A stretch of DNA of 64,000 nucleotides from Cytospora piceicola (taxonomy: Eukaryota > Ascomycota > Sordariomycetes > Diaporthales > Cytosporaceae). Of this stretch, positions 26,616 to 37,442 are shown piece after piece; the stretch's first letter is position 1; every line of letters begins with the position of its first letter. Under the pieces are notes generated by a model. That model was not told where the DNA came from, ran no database searches, and saw only the letters and a program-made list of their open reading frames with translations. Where the stretch lies: positions 248,001 through 312,000 of the forward strand of contig JALQBC010000002.1 of assembly GCA_023375675.1 (NCBI GenBank), written 5' to 3'. The translations under genes and the position numbers were made by a program.

Positions 26616-28084
26616 GATAATACTATACTTAGCTACCTTCGGATAGTTCTCGTACTATAAAAGCTTACGCTTTAACGGGATAGTTATCGGAACGTTTATT
26701 AATAACCGATTAAGACTAGTAAGTAAAAAAACTATTTAGCTTATTAGTCTGTAAGCTTAAACAGGTTTACCTATACCTCTTAAGAGATCCGAATACTTTA
26801 GCTTTATATTTCGTATAATTAGCTTAACGAGTTTCTCCTGAAATATTTCGCTTAAAGCCGACTGTATATTTATACGCTCGAAATATATATATATACTTTA
26901 GTAGTTTATTATAACTATATCGAAGATATCGAGTAGTAATATCCGGTACGTATCTATATTAAATCGTAAGTTTTTACTAACTAAAGCGTTAGCGATTAAT
27001 AAATAGGTAACGAATAGTTTACGTTATTATAACTCTTAGTTTCTTTTATTTAATAAGATACGTCGGTCGATAACTTATTAACGTAGCTCCGAAACCGTTA
27101 TCTCGAATAGTATCTTCGACCTGCTAAGTATAAGCTATACCTATTATATTACGTCCGGTCGGTTCTGTTCTTAAAGTTAAAACTAGTAATATATAAATAC
27201 TAGTTTTAGATAAAGTAATAAAAAGTAGGTATAAACCTTAATATAACTTAAGATAATACTCTTTTTCGTTTAATACTTTAACTCGAAAGTCCGGTTTTTA
27301 ATCTTTCTAATTAATAGGTTTATAAAGAGTAATAGTTTCTTTCCGAACAGGTTGTTTTATAGTAACTCGAACTCTTATAGCGCGAAAAGGATTATTAAAT
27401 AACTAAAGTCGGACTTTTCTATAATCCCTCGTTAGTTAGTAAAACGGCGGAAATAGTTTTCGGTTTACTAGTTTATATACTTAAGCATTTCCTATATAAG
27501 GATAAACCTTATTAGTATCGGCTTTTCTTAGTTTTCCGAGGCTATAATATTTTCGAGAGTTAGTAAGTAGTTTAGGTATAGTTAGGTATATACTAGTATA
27601 AGACTTATAGTTTTATTTTTTAAACAGCTAGATTTAAACCTTAATATAAAAGTTTTCTAAATAACTAAACAGGTTTACTAAGTATCTCTATTAAACACCT
27701 TTATTTTTTTAAAGGTAGATTAAAAAAAGTATATTTAAGCTAACAATATTAAAAGGTTAGTACTACTTTTTAAACGCTATCTTAAATACTTAGTTTTATC
27801 GGTATTTACTACTAAGTAGAAATAATAATAGGTATAAGAAGAGAAATCTTTTTAAAACCTTAGATATTTAAGCTTTTATTAGATACTTAACTTAATACGA
27901 TATAAACCTACCGATCGATATAACCTTTAAGTATATTTTAACCTTAAAAGTAAATATTAAAAAAAGTCGAACGCTATATATAAAAAGTTAGCCTTAAAAA
28001 TTAAATCCGAACCCTTACGCTTTATTATTAAATAAATACTACGCTAAAGTTTTAATATAGTTTTATTATTAAGCCGTTTACTTA

Positions 28085-28310
28085 CCGTTGTCTGTCTAAT
28101 AAAAATATTATTATTTAAATATCTCGATTATTCTGCTTTCCGTTAAAACGATAAGCTAGTCGATAAAGATATCGTTATTTAAGTATCTCGTATACTTTAT
28201 ACTACTCTCTATTAAAGCGATAAGCTAGTCGCTTATCGCCTGTCTAATAAAAATACCGTTATTTAAATATCTTATATACCTTATACTGCTTTCCGTTACT
28301 AATATTCAGC
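28085..28310. repeat. Imperfect repeat of about 70 bp, three copies
   Basis: CGATAAGCTAGTCG occurs at 28149 and 28218. TCTAATAAAAATA occurs near 28096 and 28242, each followed by a TTATTTAARTATCT segment. Confidence 0.6.
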
Positions 28311-31300
28311 TTTTTATCGGGTAACTATTATATAATAAGCTAATACTATTTCTTAAAGCCGCTGTAGTTATTTAACCGACTTAACAGATATTTAAATCTA
28401 ACCTATATAAACTAAGCAGGTATAATAATATTTAAACTGTTAAAACTATAGGCAGACTTACCTTAAGTTTTACTTTAATTTTGCTTGCTTTTTACTTTTA
28501 ATATTATACTTTATATTTTATATAAGCCTAGCCTGCTTAATACTTATATTACCTGCTATTATAAACAGATTTACTAAACTAGCTTTTAATACTAAGAAGT
28601 TATCTTTTAAGCCGACGCCTATATAAATATAGATTACTAATTTAGCCTTTAGCTTTATAGTAAGTCGAAACTCTTTATATCTACTTCTTTACTCGATATT
28701 AATTCCCTTTACTTCGTAGCTAACCCTTTAAAAAGACTACTTAATAGCCGACTAACCTTATATAATACTTAACTAGTTATTAACTAAGCTATCGACAGTA
28801 AGTTAGAAAACATTTTATTCTTTATCTTAATAAATTAATACTAATAATTTTAGCTAAAGCTAACCTTTAAAAGAAAGAACTAACTAGCCGACTAGTCTTA
28901 TACGATACCCGAGGGTTTATTTAAGCCTTACGTTATTAAAAATAAGTACGTAATTATCGCTAAAGCAGTTTCTAGCTAAAAGGCTAGCGATAAAGTGTTC
29001 CCGGTCGGTCTTAAAGATATTTTTACGTCGAAACTAAAGTCTAAAAACCTTTTAAACTATTTATAAGCCGATAAAGCATTTATACCCGGCCTTTCCTAAA
29101 CATAGTATAATAAACGTCTTAAAAATATCGTAAATAGCTTTTAGCGAAACTTTTATAAAATCCCTTCGGCTAATATTACTTCGTCGAAAGCTAATAAAAC
29201 CGAATTTTTAAAGCTATAAGCCTTTAACTTCTTAACCGGCTAAAACGTCCTTTTCCTTACTTTACTATTTAACACGTCTTTAAAGGCTTTTATACTATTC
29301 GCTTTTCGTTAAAAGGCTTTATATTACTATATAAAGGCTAATCTCGTAGTTATTATAAGCTTCTTTAACTAAGTAAAAAGCCCGGATATATTTATTTTAA
29401 ACCTTATAGTCGCCGCCTATTAATAAAAGGTCTTACGAAATATCGAAACGCCTTAAGATTAACGCCTTCTCGTTCTCTAATAGCTTACCGTCGTTATAAA
29501 AAACCTTACGATTACTTGACTTTTATTAAAGCTTAGTAACCGGAGACGTTAAGCTCGGCTAAAGTAATAAGCCGATATAACGAACGAAAACTTAAAAATA
29601 GTTTTTAAAACCGTTTCTATTAAAAAAAAAACACGGCTTTTAAAAAAAAAGCTTATAAAGGCTAAACGAAATAATAGCCCTTTTTTTAACTTTAAAATCG
29701 AAAACTACAGATCTCTTAACAACGTATTAGTTTAAGAGGCGTCCCGGATCTAATAAAGCTACCTAGCTATTTTCTAAAGCTATAGCTTTAGCGAAGTAGA
29801 GTTCGAAACCTATATACTTCTCGATAGTATATATATTTATCTCTTCTATATCTCCTGCTATAGCTAGCTACGCTCCTTTAGCTATACGATCGGCACTTTA
29901 TATACTATACTTTTATCTTTAGCTTTCTATATATATTATAATAAAGCTATAGCACGCTCCGACCTTTATAAGCTTAAACTAAGTATTTATTAAGAGCGGT
30001 TCCTTTTTTAAATTATTTATAACGTTTTATAATAAGTTGTTTAAGCCGTTTAAAAGGTTAGTAACCGGAAGACAGACGACCGCTATTCGCTAAACTTTAT
30101 ACTTAAGGTCTAGTAGTTAATTATAGACCGTTAAAGCTTTCCGATCGTCTTATTCGAGAATAGCCTTTTCCGGTATATTACTACTATATAAGGACCTCCG
30201 AACTCGACAATATTTTTAAGGTACTAGAGTCTTTTATTACCGGTAGTTAAACCTATTAAACACCCGGACTTATTTAATCCGGTAAAAAGCTTTTAAAACG
30301 AGTTTCGTAATATTATTTAAAATAACAATATTACTAATAAGGTTATAAGTACCTCGGATCCTTTATTTTAGCTAGCTTAGTTTACTTACCTATTACAGAT
30401 CCCGATAAGTAAACCGTTTTAAAAACTCGAACCTAAACTTAGTAAAAAGCAATAAGCTTTACCCGGAGAACACCTTAAAATAAAAGCTCTTAATTTATTA
30501 TTTATAAACTTTAACCTGCTAAACCCTTTATATACCTAACTTATAAATAGTTAAAACTAGCTACTTTCTTTTTAGTACCCCGATTATAATACCGATAACC
30601 TTAACGTTAGCTAGTTTTAATACTACTTTAACCGCTTCTATAGTAAGTAAAGGTATAGGTATAACGATTACTAAAGGTTATTTTTTAACTAAAAAGCTCT
30701 AAAAGCTTATCGGGATATTAACTTTTATTTTAATATAGAAAAGGTTCTCGATTAAGCTTATAAGTTCTTTTAAAAATACCTTTATTATAACTATATCGAC
30801 TATACCGGGAAGTAAAAGAAATTTAGTATAAAATATTACCTTAATCGATACCGTTAAAGTTATATACCTTTAAAAGAGCGATCGCTTCCGATAATAGTTT
30901 ATAAATACGGCTTTTTTTAAGTAAGTATAAAGAGTCTTCTTAGTAAGTATTAAGCCTTTAAATTCTACTAATAATATATAAATAACCGCGGTAAGCCTAA
31001 CTAAAGGCTATTTAAAAAGTACTAGTATTTAATTTATTATATCGAAACTAACGATAAAAGTAATTAACAGAGATATAAAAACTCGGAAACCTATAAAAAG
31101 ATCGTCTTTTACTCTAACCTTTATTCTAAAGGTAAGATAGATATTATCGATAAGGCTACCGTTTAAACGTAAAAAGCCGTTTAAAAGCCTTTTTTATCGT
31201 AAGTACTTTAAGATTCTTAAAATAACTATAAGGCTATATAGGATTACGGTTTATAAAAAAGAGGCTAAAGCGATAAGTAGAAAGTAAAAACTTTTATATA

Positions 31301-31819
31301 TTAAGCTTATAAATATAGTTTTTAAAAACTATATAATTATAATTAATATCTTAGTACTATAAAATACAAATTCTGTAATTCTACCTTTATCTTATTACTA
31401 CGGAAGTATTGTTATTAGCTTTACGACTTCGAAACGAATATCTTTTACCGGTCGAAGAAGTATACTGTAAAGTGCTATCTAACATCTAAAATCGAGCCGT
31501 TAAACTTCGTAAGGAAAGTTAAAAACCTTTTTAAAAGACTTCGAGATATCCTTTCGAGTAACGACGGCGTCCTTACCGACCTAAGGGAATACGTATATCT
31601 TAAATACCTTTATTTATTCTCTCGGGAAAGCTATCTTTTATAATACCGGTTAACAGGCAGATACTATATAAACTGCGATATACTTAAGTCGATCGATAAC
31701 GATATTTCGATCGCTTATATAAAGGTATATATATATCTTAAAAGAGAAGGTTAAGTATTTACTAGATATATCGTTATTAATAGAGGTATTACTAGATAAT
31801 AGCCGGTTTCGAGTATTAA

Positions 31820-31963
31820 GAAGCCGACTTTAAAACATCGGAATTCTAACAATAATTACTCCTCGGAGAGATCTTTAAAGCGTTAATATTCGAAGCCGAC
31901 CTTAAAACGTCGGAATTCTAACGATAATTACTCCTCGGAGAGATCTTTAAAACGTTAGTACCT
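31820..31963. repeat. 72-bp near-identical tandem duplication
   Basis: Copies start at 31820 and 31892 (GAAGCCGAC). They differ at a few positions, nearly all C/T or G/A. Both contain CTCCTCGGAGAGATCTTTAA. Confidence 0.8.
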
Positions 31964-32740
31964 GATATATCGACGATTATTACGGCTAGCCGTCTTTTAG
32001 CCGTCGAGTAATAGTATATCGATACTAATACAGGCGGTAACGTTAAACAATATTATAAACGAAGGTAAAGATAGCGCCGGTAGCGATAGTAGCGATAGTT
32101 TTAAAGCTAACTATACCGACGATAGTTTTAAGGCTAAAAAGGGTTTTAAAGTTAACTATACCGACGATAGTAACAATAGTTCTAAAAGTAAATAATAGCT
32201 TTAATAGTAATAAGGTAATAACGATAATAACTTTATAATAAATAAAGGTAAGGATATTTAGATTAAAATATATAAATTTTAGGCGTTAGGATATTATATA
32301 AACGATTATAATAATTTATCGCTTTTATTACCTTTAGTATTTAATCGAATAGCCTTCCCTTTTATCCTTTTTAAGCCGGGGGCCCTTTATAACTAACTTT
32401 TAGGCGACGATTTTTATATCGCCTATATCGTAATTTAATAGCTATCTTTTTAATATACGTTACTTATTCCGTAGCGGACCGAGTATACGCTATACTCTTT
32501 CCGTATAGCCTCTTACCCGGTATAGCTTAAGCCGATTATAAGATATATTAGAAATACTACCTATTAGTTTAAAACTAAAAGGCTAAGGGTCGAGGGCGTA
32601 ATAGAAGCCAGACGATTAAAACTCGAAGGTCGAGGTCGAGATAAAGACAGTAATAGTTACGATTAAGACCTCGAAAGCTAGCTTCGAAGGTCGAGGATAT
32701 ACTTTAAAGATATTGTCTGAACTTACGATATATATATTAC

Positions 32741-32804
32741 ACTCGAAAATGCATTCCAGAAACTGTATTAGACTCGAGAATACACTTTAGAAACAGTGTC
32801 TTAG
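32741..32804. repeat. Tandem pair of about 32 bp at the edge of the RIP block
   Basis: Two imperfect copies (32741-32771 and 32772-32804) start ACTCGARAAT and share AGAAAC. CpA and TpG reappear here for the first time, so the pair marks the transition from RIP-mutated to normal DNA. Confidence 0.6.
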
Positions 32805-32840
32805 GAGTTAAGACCTACTAAAATCGGAAATTATCGCCTC

Positions 32841-34157
32841 TCGATGTCGAGGCATAGGGCAGAATCTCCAGTTGGTGGATGACGACAACGCGGGATGCGA
32901 TGGGCGTTACGCTGGATCCCCTGCTCATGCACGTGGAATAGTATATCATACACCTCCTGCCTCGAAGGATCAATAGAGCTTCTCGGCCGTGAGGGTATCG
33001 TCGTTGGCCGGATAACATCATCCACACAAACCCCACGGCGGGCGCTTATGTGGACGGGAGACACATACATCTTACAGATCATGGATCATCCCGCTGGCGC
33101 GCTGCTGCAATGCAAGCAAGAGACTTTGGAGCCTGTCATATTTCCCCCATGTACCTGGCGGATCAGCAAGATACCCATCCAGTCGGGACGCGCTGACATC
33201 ATGGAAGAGCGTCCTACATTCCTCGTAGCGCTGCTAGAACCAACATCACCAAGAGCGACTTCAAGTGCCGGCAGATATGAACATCTGCGCAGAACTATTT
33301 ATGGAGGCGGGTAACGTGCGCCTGGCGCGTGCGTGTGAGCTGGCAGGCCGTACTTGTTTCCAAAACAAGGTGATGCGGCTGCACGACATAACTTTATCAC
33401 GACGACAACCTATCAACCTCACCTCGGCCCATCACTCAAAGCTCGTCTCATCCCATCAAAAATACCCACCTATGCGCCTGGAAGGTTCGAGACTGTCTTT
33501 GGGAACTCGGTCCTGCTTTCGCCACTGCTCGGTTGTTAGCCAACCAAATACCTAGCCATGGATCCTATGTCACCTTATCCATCACCCAGCGCCTGTACCT
33601 CTGATGTCCTTGTTCATATCCTCCGCTCCTCTGCAGGAAAGCGGCTCTACGTTATGTTATGTACAGGGTCCATTTCGTACTGATACAAGGCGGTTGGAGG
33701 CCATCGAAATCGAGATACAACTCGAAGTCAAGGTACATACGCCGAGGGACATGCGTTGTCTTGTCGATGTCTTGTCGATGTTAACGACGTCACATCACGA
33801 AACAGCGTTGAGTGCATGTCAAGTCCCACGATAATCACGATTGTCGAGGTCTCCATCTAGGTTGCTACTTGGTCGAAAATAGCTTCATTAACTCCACTCT
33901 CGCCATAGGCGACCAGTGGTGGTCACCAAGTGTCTAACAGTGGCACTGCTCTCTTTGGATCCTATCTCCCAAGCTATCTCATATTTCCGCAATGAGCAAA
34001 TGGTCGTCTCACGATCGATGAGAGCCCTGGCAATCTTTGGTCGTTGTCCGTCATAACATAGCATCATAATAGTCCTGTAATTTGCCCGGCCACCAACAGC
34101 AAGGGGCCGGGACGGGCGCAACGCCGACGCCTCTGTTCAAACACGTTTTACTTCACT
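32841..34157. other. Transition stretch without a defensible gene
   Basis: Base composition is normal. It has short ORFs on both strands, the longest being 32895-33314 (+, 139 codons), 33265-33555 (+, 96 codons) and 33888-34121 (-, 77 codons). None gives a recognised domain. It may hold a degraded gene end or the 3' untranslated region of swc4. Confidence 0.5.
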
Positions 34158-36098
34158 TTACTTTTTCTGCTTTTTGGTGCTCTTCTCCGACGGTGTGCTG
34201 AGTACACTCGCACTACGCTTATTCCCACCACCACTGCTGCTGCCTGGCCTCACACCTTCCTCTTCCTTGACACGGGGCGTATTGGACTCACCACCATCCG
34301 CGCCCGACGCATCAGCGTCCCTGTTTGTAGAGGGCGCACCATCTTGATGTGTTTCATCGCCAGCGCTTGGTTCTGTGTCATCGTCACCTTTGTTGGCCGA
34401 GTCCCCGCTTGGCTCTTTGGACTTGTCTGCATCGGCAGCTGCCTTCGCTTCAGCGGAGGTCTCCCTAGTCTTTTTGTCGCCAGTGGTATCGTCGGTGGCT
34501 CCATCCAGACCAAGAACGTGTCTCGCCTTGGCCCTTTCGTTCTTCTTGGCCTCCTCAACTTTGATCTCGCCATCCAGTTTGTCCCTCATTTTCCTGAGGT
34601 CCACCAGGCCCGTGACATTGAGAACAAGCTTCTCGTACTCTGCCGTGACCGTCGCGGTAGGCATATTGAGACGAATCGGTATGTCAAGCTCATTAAGCAC
34701 ATTCTGTATACGTTGCTGCTGTTGGCCGCTCTTATGACTGAATATCTTGTTGACACGTTCATACCGGAACGTCGGGCCAGAGCCTAGTCGTTCGTGCGTA
34801 GAGACACCGTAGATTTGCTCCTCTTGTTCATTGAGTTTGCGGCGTTCAGGTGGTGCTTGACCCTTTTTGTTGCCGAGGGGCATTGGCTTCTCTGCGCCGA
34901 TAGAGTCGCGGTGTCCAGCAGATGGTGCCGCAGTACTTTCGCGTCGACTTGGTGGCGCCTCGGATGTCGCGCTCGAAGGCTGACCACTGGGAACCGGAAC
35001 TGGTGGGACAACAGGAGTCGTGCCCTCTGGGCCGGTGAGGGGCCTGCGCTTCTTGGCTTGGTTCAGGTTGTTCTGCAGCGTACCCAAGAGGTTGCTCAAA
35101 CCGGCACTAGTGCGGAACGCGCTGATATCTTGTTGATCGGAATGCTGGTATTCAAGCCTCTGGTATAGCTCCCTCCGCTCTTCGTTGAACCTCTCCTGGC
35201 GAGCCATGATACGTCTGACCTCGATGAGCAGCGACTCTTCCTCTTTGGCCTCCTCCTTAGATCGTGACATGGAGTTGAGTGCGAACTTCTTCCGGTCTCT
35301 CTCCTGGTTCGGATTGAAGTTGATCATGGTCTGGTGTAGGTTCCATTCTGGCTGTGTCATGTACTGTATAGCTTTCTGTGTCTCCATCATCTTGGCCGCC
35401 ACCTCGTAATACCGTGCCTTGAGGTCCTCCATATCCCTCGGCCTGACTGCTGGTACCACAGCTGTATCTGCCCCCTTCATATCTGTGTCCTCGGCTGACT
35501 GTGGCATGTAATCGTATCGGTCCCAAATGACGGGCCACCGCAAATCGAACGCCCTAACCAGTGACATCAGATAGTCGGTCTCATCTTTTGTCCAGTCGTC
35601 ACTCTGCAGCTTCGTGTTGTACTGCTCGTCGTTGTACTCGGGTATGTCAACCTTGACGTTGAATTTGGCGAAAGCAGAGTCCTCGATCCCGCCCTCCTTC
35701 CTGTCCGTTGCCTCTTCATTCTCCCCGTTTGCTCCCTCTGCAGCCTCGCCGTCGGGAAGGTCGTTGGGCTGGCTGGGCTCTGCCTCTGTCTTCCGTTTCC
35801 AGTGTCGCAACAGCAGACTTTGATCATCGCGCGCCGAGTTTTTGAATGGCCTGAGCTCCCATTTCGCAGCCGGCTTGCGATTAGCGAAGCGACGCTTCTT
35901 ATAGAGAGAGGTCTCGGGTACGATCGCAATCGGGTTGTCGCCACCTAGGTTCTGCACCTCTCGTGCCAGACCCTTCAGGTTGTGTCGCGGTGCTGATATC
36001 TTCTGTTTCTTGGAGAGACGGGGTGCCAAGCCGTCATTCGGGAGGTTGAGAACATCGCGGACGTCGTTGGATGCCATCTTTGCAGAGGCGGGGGGCAC
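34158..36098 (-). CDS. swc4: SWR1/NuA4 complex subunit Swc4 (DMAP1 homologue)
   Basis: Intronless, 646 residues. Swc4 is shared by the SWR1 complex, which exchanges histone H2A for H2A.Z, and the NuA4 histone acetyltransferase; it acts in the nucleus. The N-terminus has the conserved DVRDVLNLP segment, with KKQKISAPRHNLKGLAREV after it. A SANT/Myb-like domain starts at about residue 166 (DDWTKDETDYLMSLVRAFDLRWPVIWDRY) and runs through DLKARYY at about 226. A coiled, charged middle (about 260-320) follows. The long C-terminal third is low-complexity, acidic and Ser-rich, and ends in a basic KSTKKQKK stretch. A second in-frame ATG at codon 8 is an alternative start. It is divergent from the p24 receptor gene, with 524 bp between the starts. 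The fold and motif match leaves little doubt. Confidence 0.93.
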   Translation of the reverse strand: MPPASAKMASNDVRDVLNLPNDGLAPRLSKKQKISAPRHNLKGLAREVQNLGGDNPIAIVPETSLYKKRRFANRKPAAKWELRPFKNSARDDQSLLLRHWKRKTEAEPSQPNDLPDGEAAEGANGENEEATDRKEGGIEDSAFAKFNVKVDIPEYNDEQYNTKLQSDDWTKDETDYLMSLVRAFDLRWPVIWDRYDYMPQSAEDTDMKGADTAVVPAVRPRDMEDLKARYYEVAAKMMETQKAIQYMTQPEWNLHQTMINFNPNQERDRKKFALNSMSRSKEEAKEEESLLIEVRRIMARQERFNEERRELYQRLEYQHSDQQDISAFRTSAGLSNLLGTLQNNLNQAKKRRPLTGPEGTTPVVPPVPVPSGQPSSATSEAPPSRRESTAAPSAGHRDSIGAEKPMPLGNKKGQAPPERRKLNEQEEQIYGVSTHERLGSGPTFRYERVNKIFSHKSGQQQQRIQNVLNELDIPIRLNMPTATVTAEYEKLVLNVTGLVDLRKMRDKLDGEIKVEEAKKNERAKARHVLGLDGATDDTTGDKKTRETSAEAKAAADADKSKEPSGDSANKGDDDTEPSAGDETHQDGAPSTNRDADASGADGGESNTPRVKEEEGVRPGSSSGGGNKRSASVLSTPSEKSTKKQKK

Positions 36099-36622
36099 GG
36101 CGGCGGGGGTGGAGTTTCCAGTTCGAGGGAATATTAAAAGATGGGCAGTGTATTAAGAAGACATGGGGCTAGTGAAAAGTACGAGGGTATACGAAAAGGA
36201 GATGGGACGACGGCGAATCCGGATGCAGGGTGTCAAGTCTTGAAAGATGGCGGTTTGGTTTGCGATGCATGACAATTGTCAATCGCGAGTCGCGCCCAGT
36301 CGAAATCTCAAAGCGACGACATTTAGCGCACGGGCCTCATTTACACGTGACAGCTTAGCTCTTTAAGCAACAGCTGCAGGCCGGAGCTTGCGCCTGCCGC
36401 TTGTGAAAGTGCCCGGCCCGCATTTCAGGAACGTGGCTCTTTTGGTCTCAAATACAGCACGAGCACCTGCGCGTCCCAACCTTGCGATTCAATCCCACGA
36501 CACGACTCTCTGACGGCTAATCTTGGTCTTGACCACCGTCGACGGCTCCACGAAGTGTCGCGCGAAACACAGCTTCCAATTGGTTCTCACGGCCCTTAGA
36601 TTACCTCGGCTGGACAATAAAC
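36099..36622. promoter_or_regulatory. Shared divergent promoter of swc4 and the p24 receptor
   Basis: This 524-bp interval separates two start codons that point away from each other, so it must hold both promoters and 5' leaders. I did not identify individual factor sites. Confidence 0.6.
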
Positions 36623-37442
36623 ATGAGGTCGTTCTTCCCTCTCCTGGCCTTGAGCTCCCTGGCTCAGGTCTCCCAGGCCCTCTACTTCTACCTCGACGGC
36701 ACCACCCAGAAATGTTTCTACGAGGAGCTGCCAAAGGACACTTTGGTTGTTGGACACTACACGGCAGAGGAATACGATGACCAGAGGCAGGCGTGGTGGA
36801 AACACGATGATATCAGCATCATGATCACGGTCGATGTACGTTAACGCCAGGGAGCCTTGTCGAGGATATATTTGGTGATTGCCACCCTTGAACATGTCTC
36901 TAACGCGCTTGAAACAGGAGCTCTTCGACAACAACCACCGTATAGTCTCGCAAAAAGGTGGCTCCGGTGGCCGCTTTACGTTCACCGCAGCCGAGGCTGG
37001 CGACCACAAGATCTGCTTCACTCCCTCCTCCAACAGTGGCAAGACGGGCTGGTTGAGCACCTCCAACCCTAATGGCGGCATCAAGTTGACCCTGGACATG
37101 ACCATTGGCGAGTCTAGTATAATTGAGAGCTCGGACAAGGATAAGCTCCAGGATATCGAGTCGAGGATCAAGGATCTGAACTCACGGTTGCAGGACATCC
37201 GCAGGGAGCAGGTCTTCCAGAGAGTACGTTCGCATCACCCGGGGGATTATCTGGTGTTTGGTCGATATGGTTTGGGCACTAACAGCATACAGGAACGAGA
37301 GGCCGAGTTCCGAGACCAGTCCGAATCTACAAACTCCCGTGTTGTCCGGTGGATGCTAATTCAACTGGTATTTCTGGGTGGTACCTGCGCATGGCAGCTA
37401 TCTCACCTGCGGTCATTCTTCATCAAGCAGAAGCTTACTTGA
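36623..37442 (+). CDS. p24 family cargo receptor, alpha class (Erp1/TMED9-like)
   Basis: Three exons: 36623-36835, 36918-37223 and 37293-37442, giving 222 residues. The introns are 82 and 69 nt, with GTACGT donors, CAG acceptors and, in the second, an ACTAAC branch site. The protein starts with a signal peptide (cleaved near ALYFYLDG). The GOLD domain has YFYLDGTTQKCFYEELP, GRFTFTAAEAGDHKICF and the disulfide-forming Cys pair. A coiled coil then carries SRLQDIRREQVFQREREAEFR. One membrane span and a short cytoplasmic tail FFIKQKLT follow, with the FF motif used for COPII export. p24 proteins cycle between ER and Golgi and load cargo, including GPI-anchored proteins. The match is closest to the alpha class; yeast has Erp1, Erp5 and Erp6 there, so I give no single symbol. 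Confidence 0.92.

Larger units (their letters stand above)
1..32740. repeat. RIP-mutated AT-rich heterochromatin-like block
   Basis: The block lacks almost all CpA and TpG. In the sample 2281-2400 I count 5 CpG, 0 CpA and 0 TpG, while the non-coding sample 45121-45240 is full of CpA. TpA is greatly over-represented and stops are almost only TAA and TAG. This is the signature of repeat-induced point mutation, which turns CpA into TpA on both strands of repeated DNA. ATG is nearly absent for the same reason, so ATG-based gene finding fails here. The block presumably began as transposable elements and their tandem repeats. I searched by eye for reverse transcriptase, integrase, transposase and helicase motifs and found none I would defend. 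It could be subtelomeric, pericentromeric or an internal repeat island; the window does not tell. Confidence 0.9.

Noticed and set aside
1..32740. Starship-type giant mobile element with a tyrosine recombinase captain
   Set aside because: No DUF3435-like motif could be found in any relic, and no boundary repeats were seen. The block is too RIP-damaged to decide by eye.
32895..33314. ORF of 139 codons beside the RIP block as a gene
   Set aside because: No recognised domain, overlapping ORFs of similar size in other frames, and no clear splice partners.
36596..37198. Minus-strand ORF of 200 codons over the p24 gene
   Set aside because: It is antisense to the signal peptide and GOLD domain exons, which are clearly coding on the plus strand.
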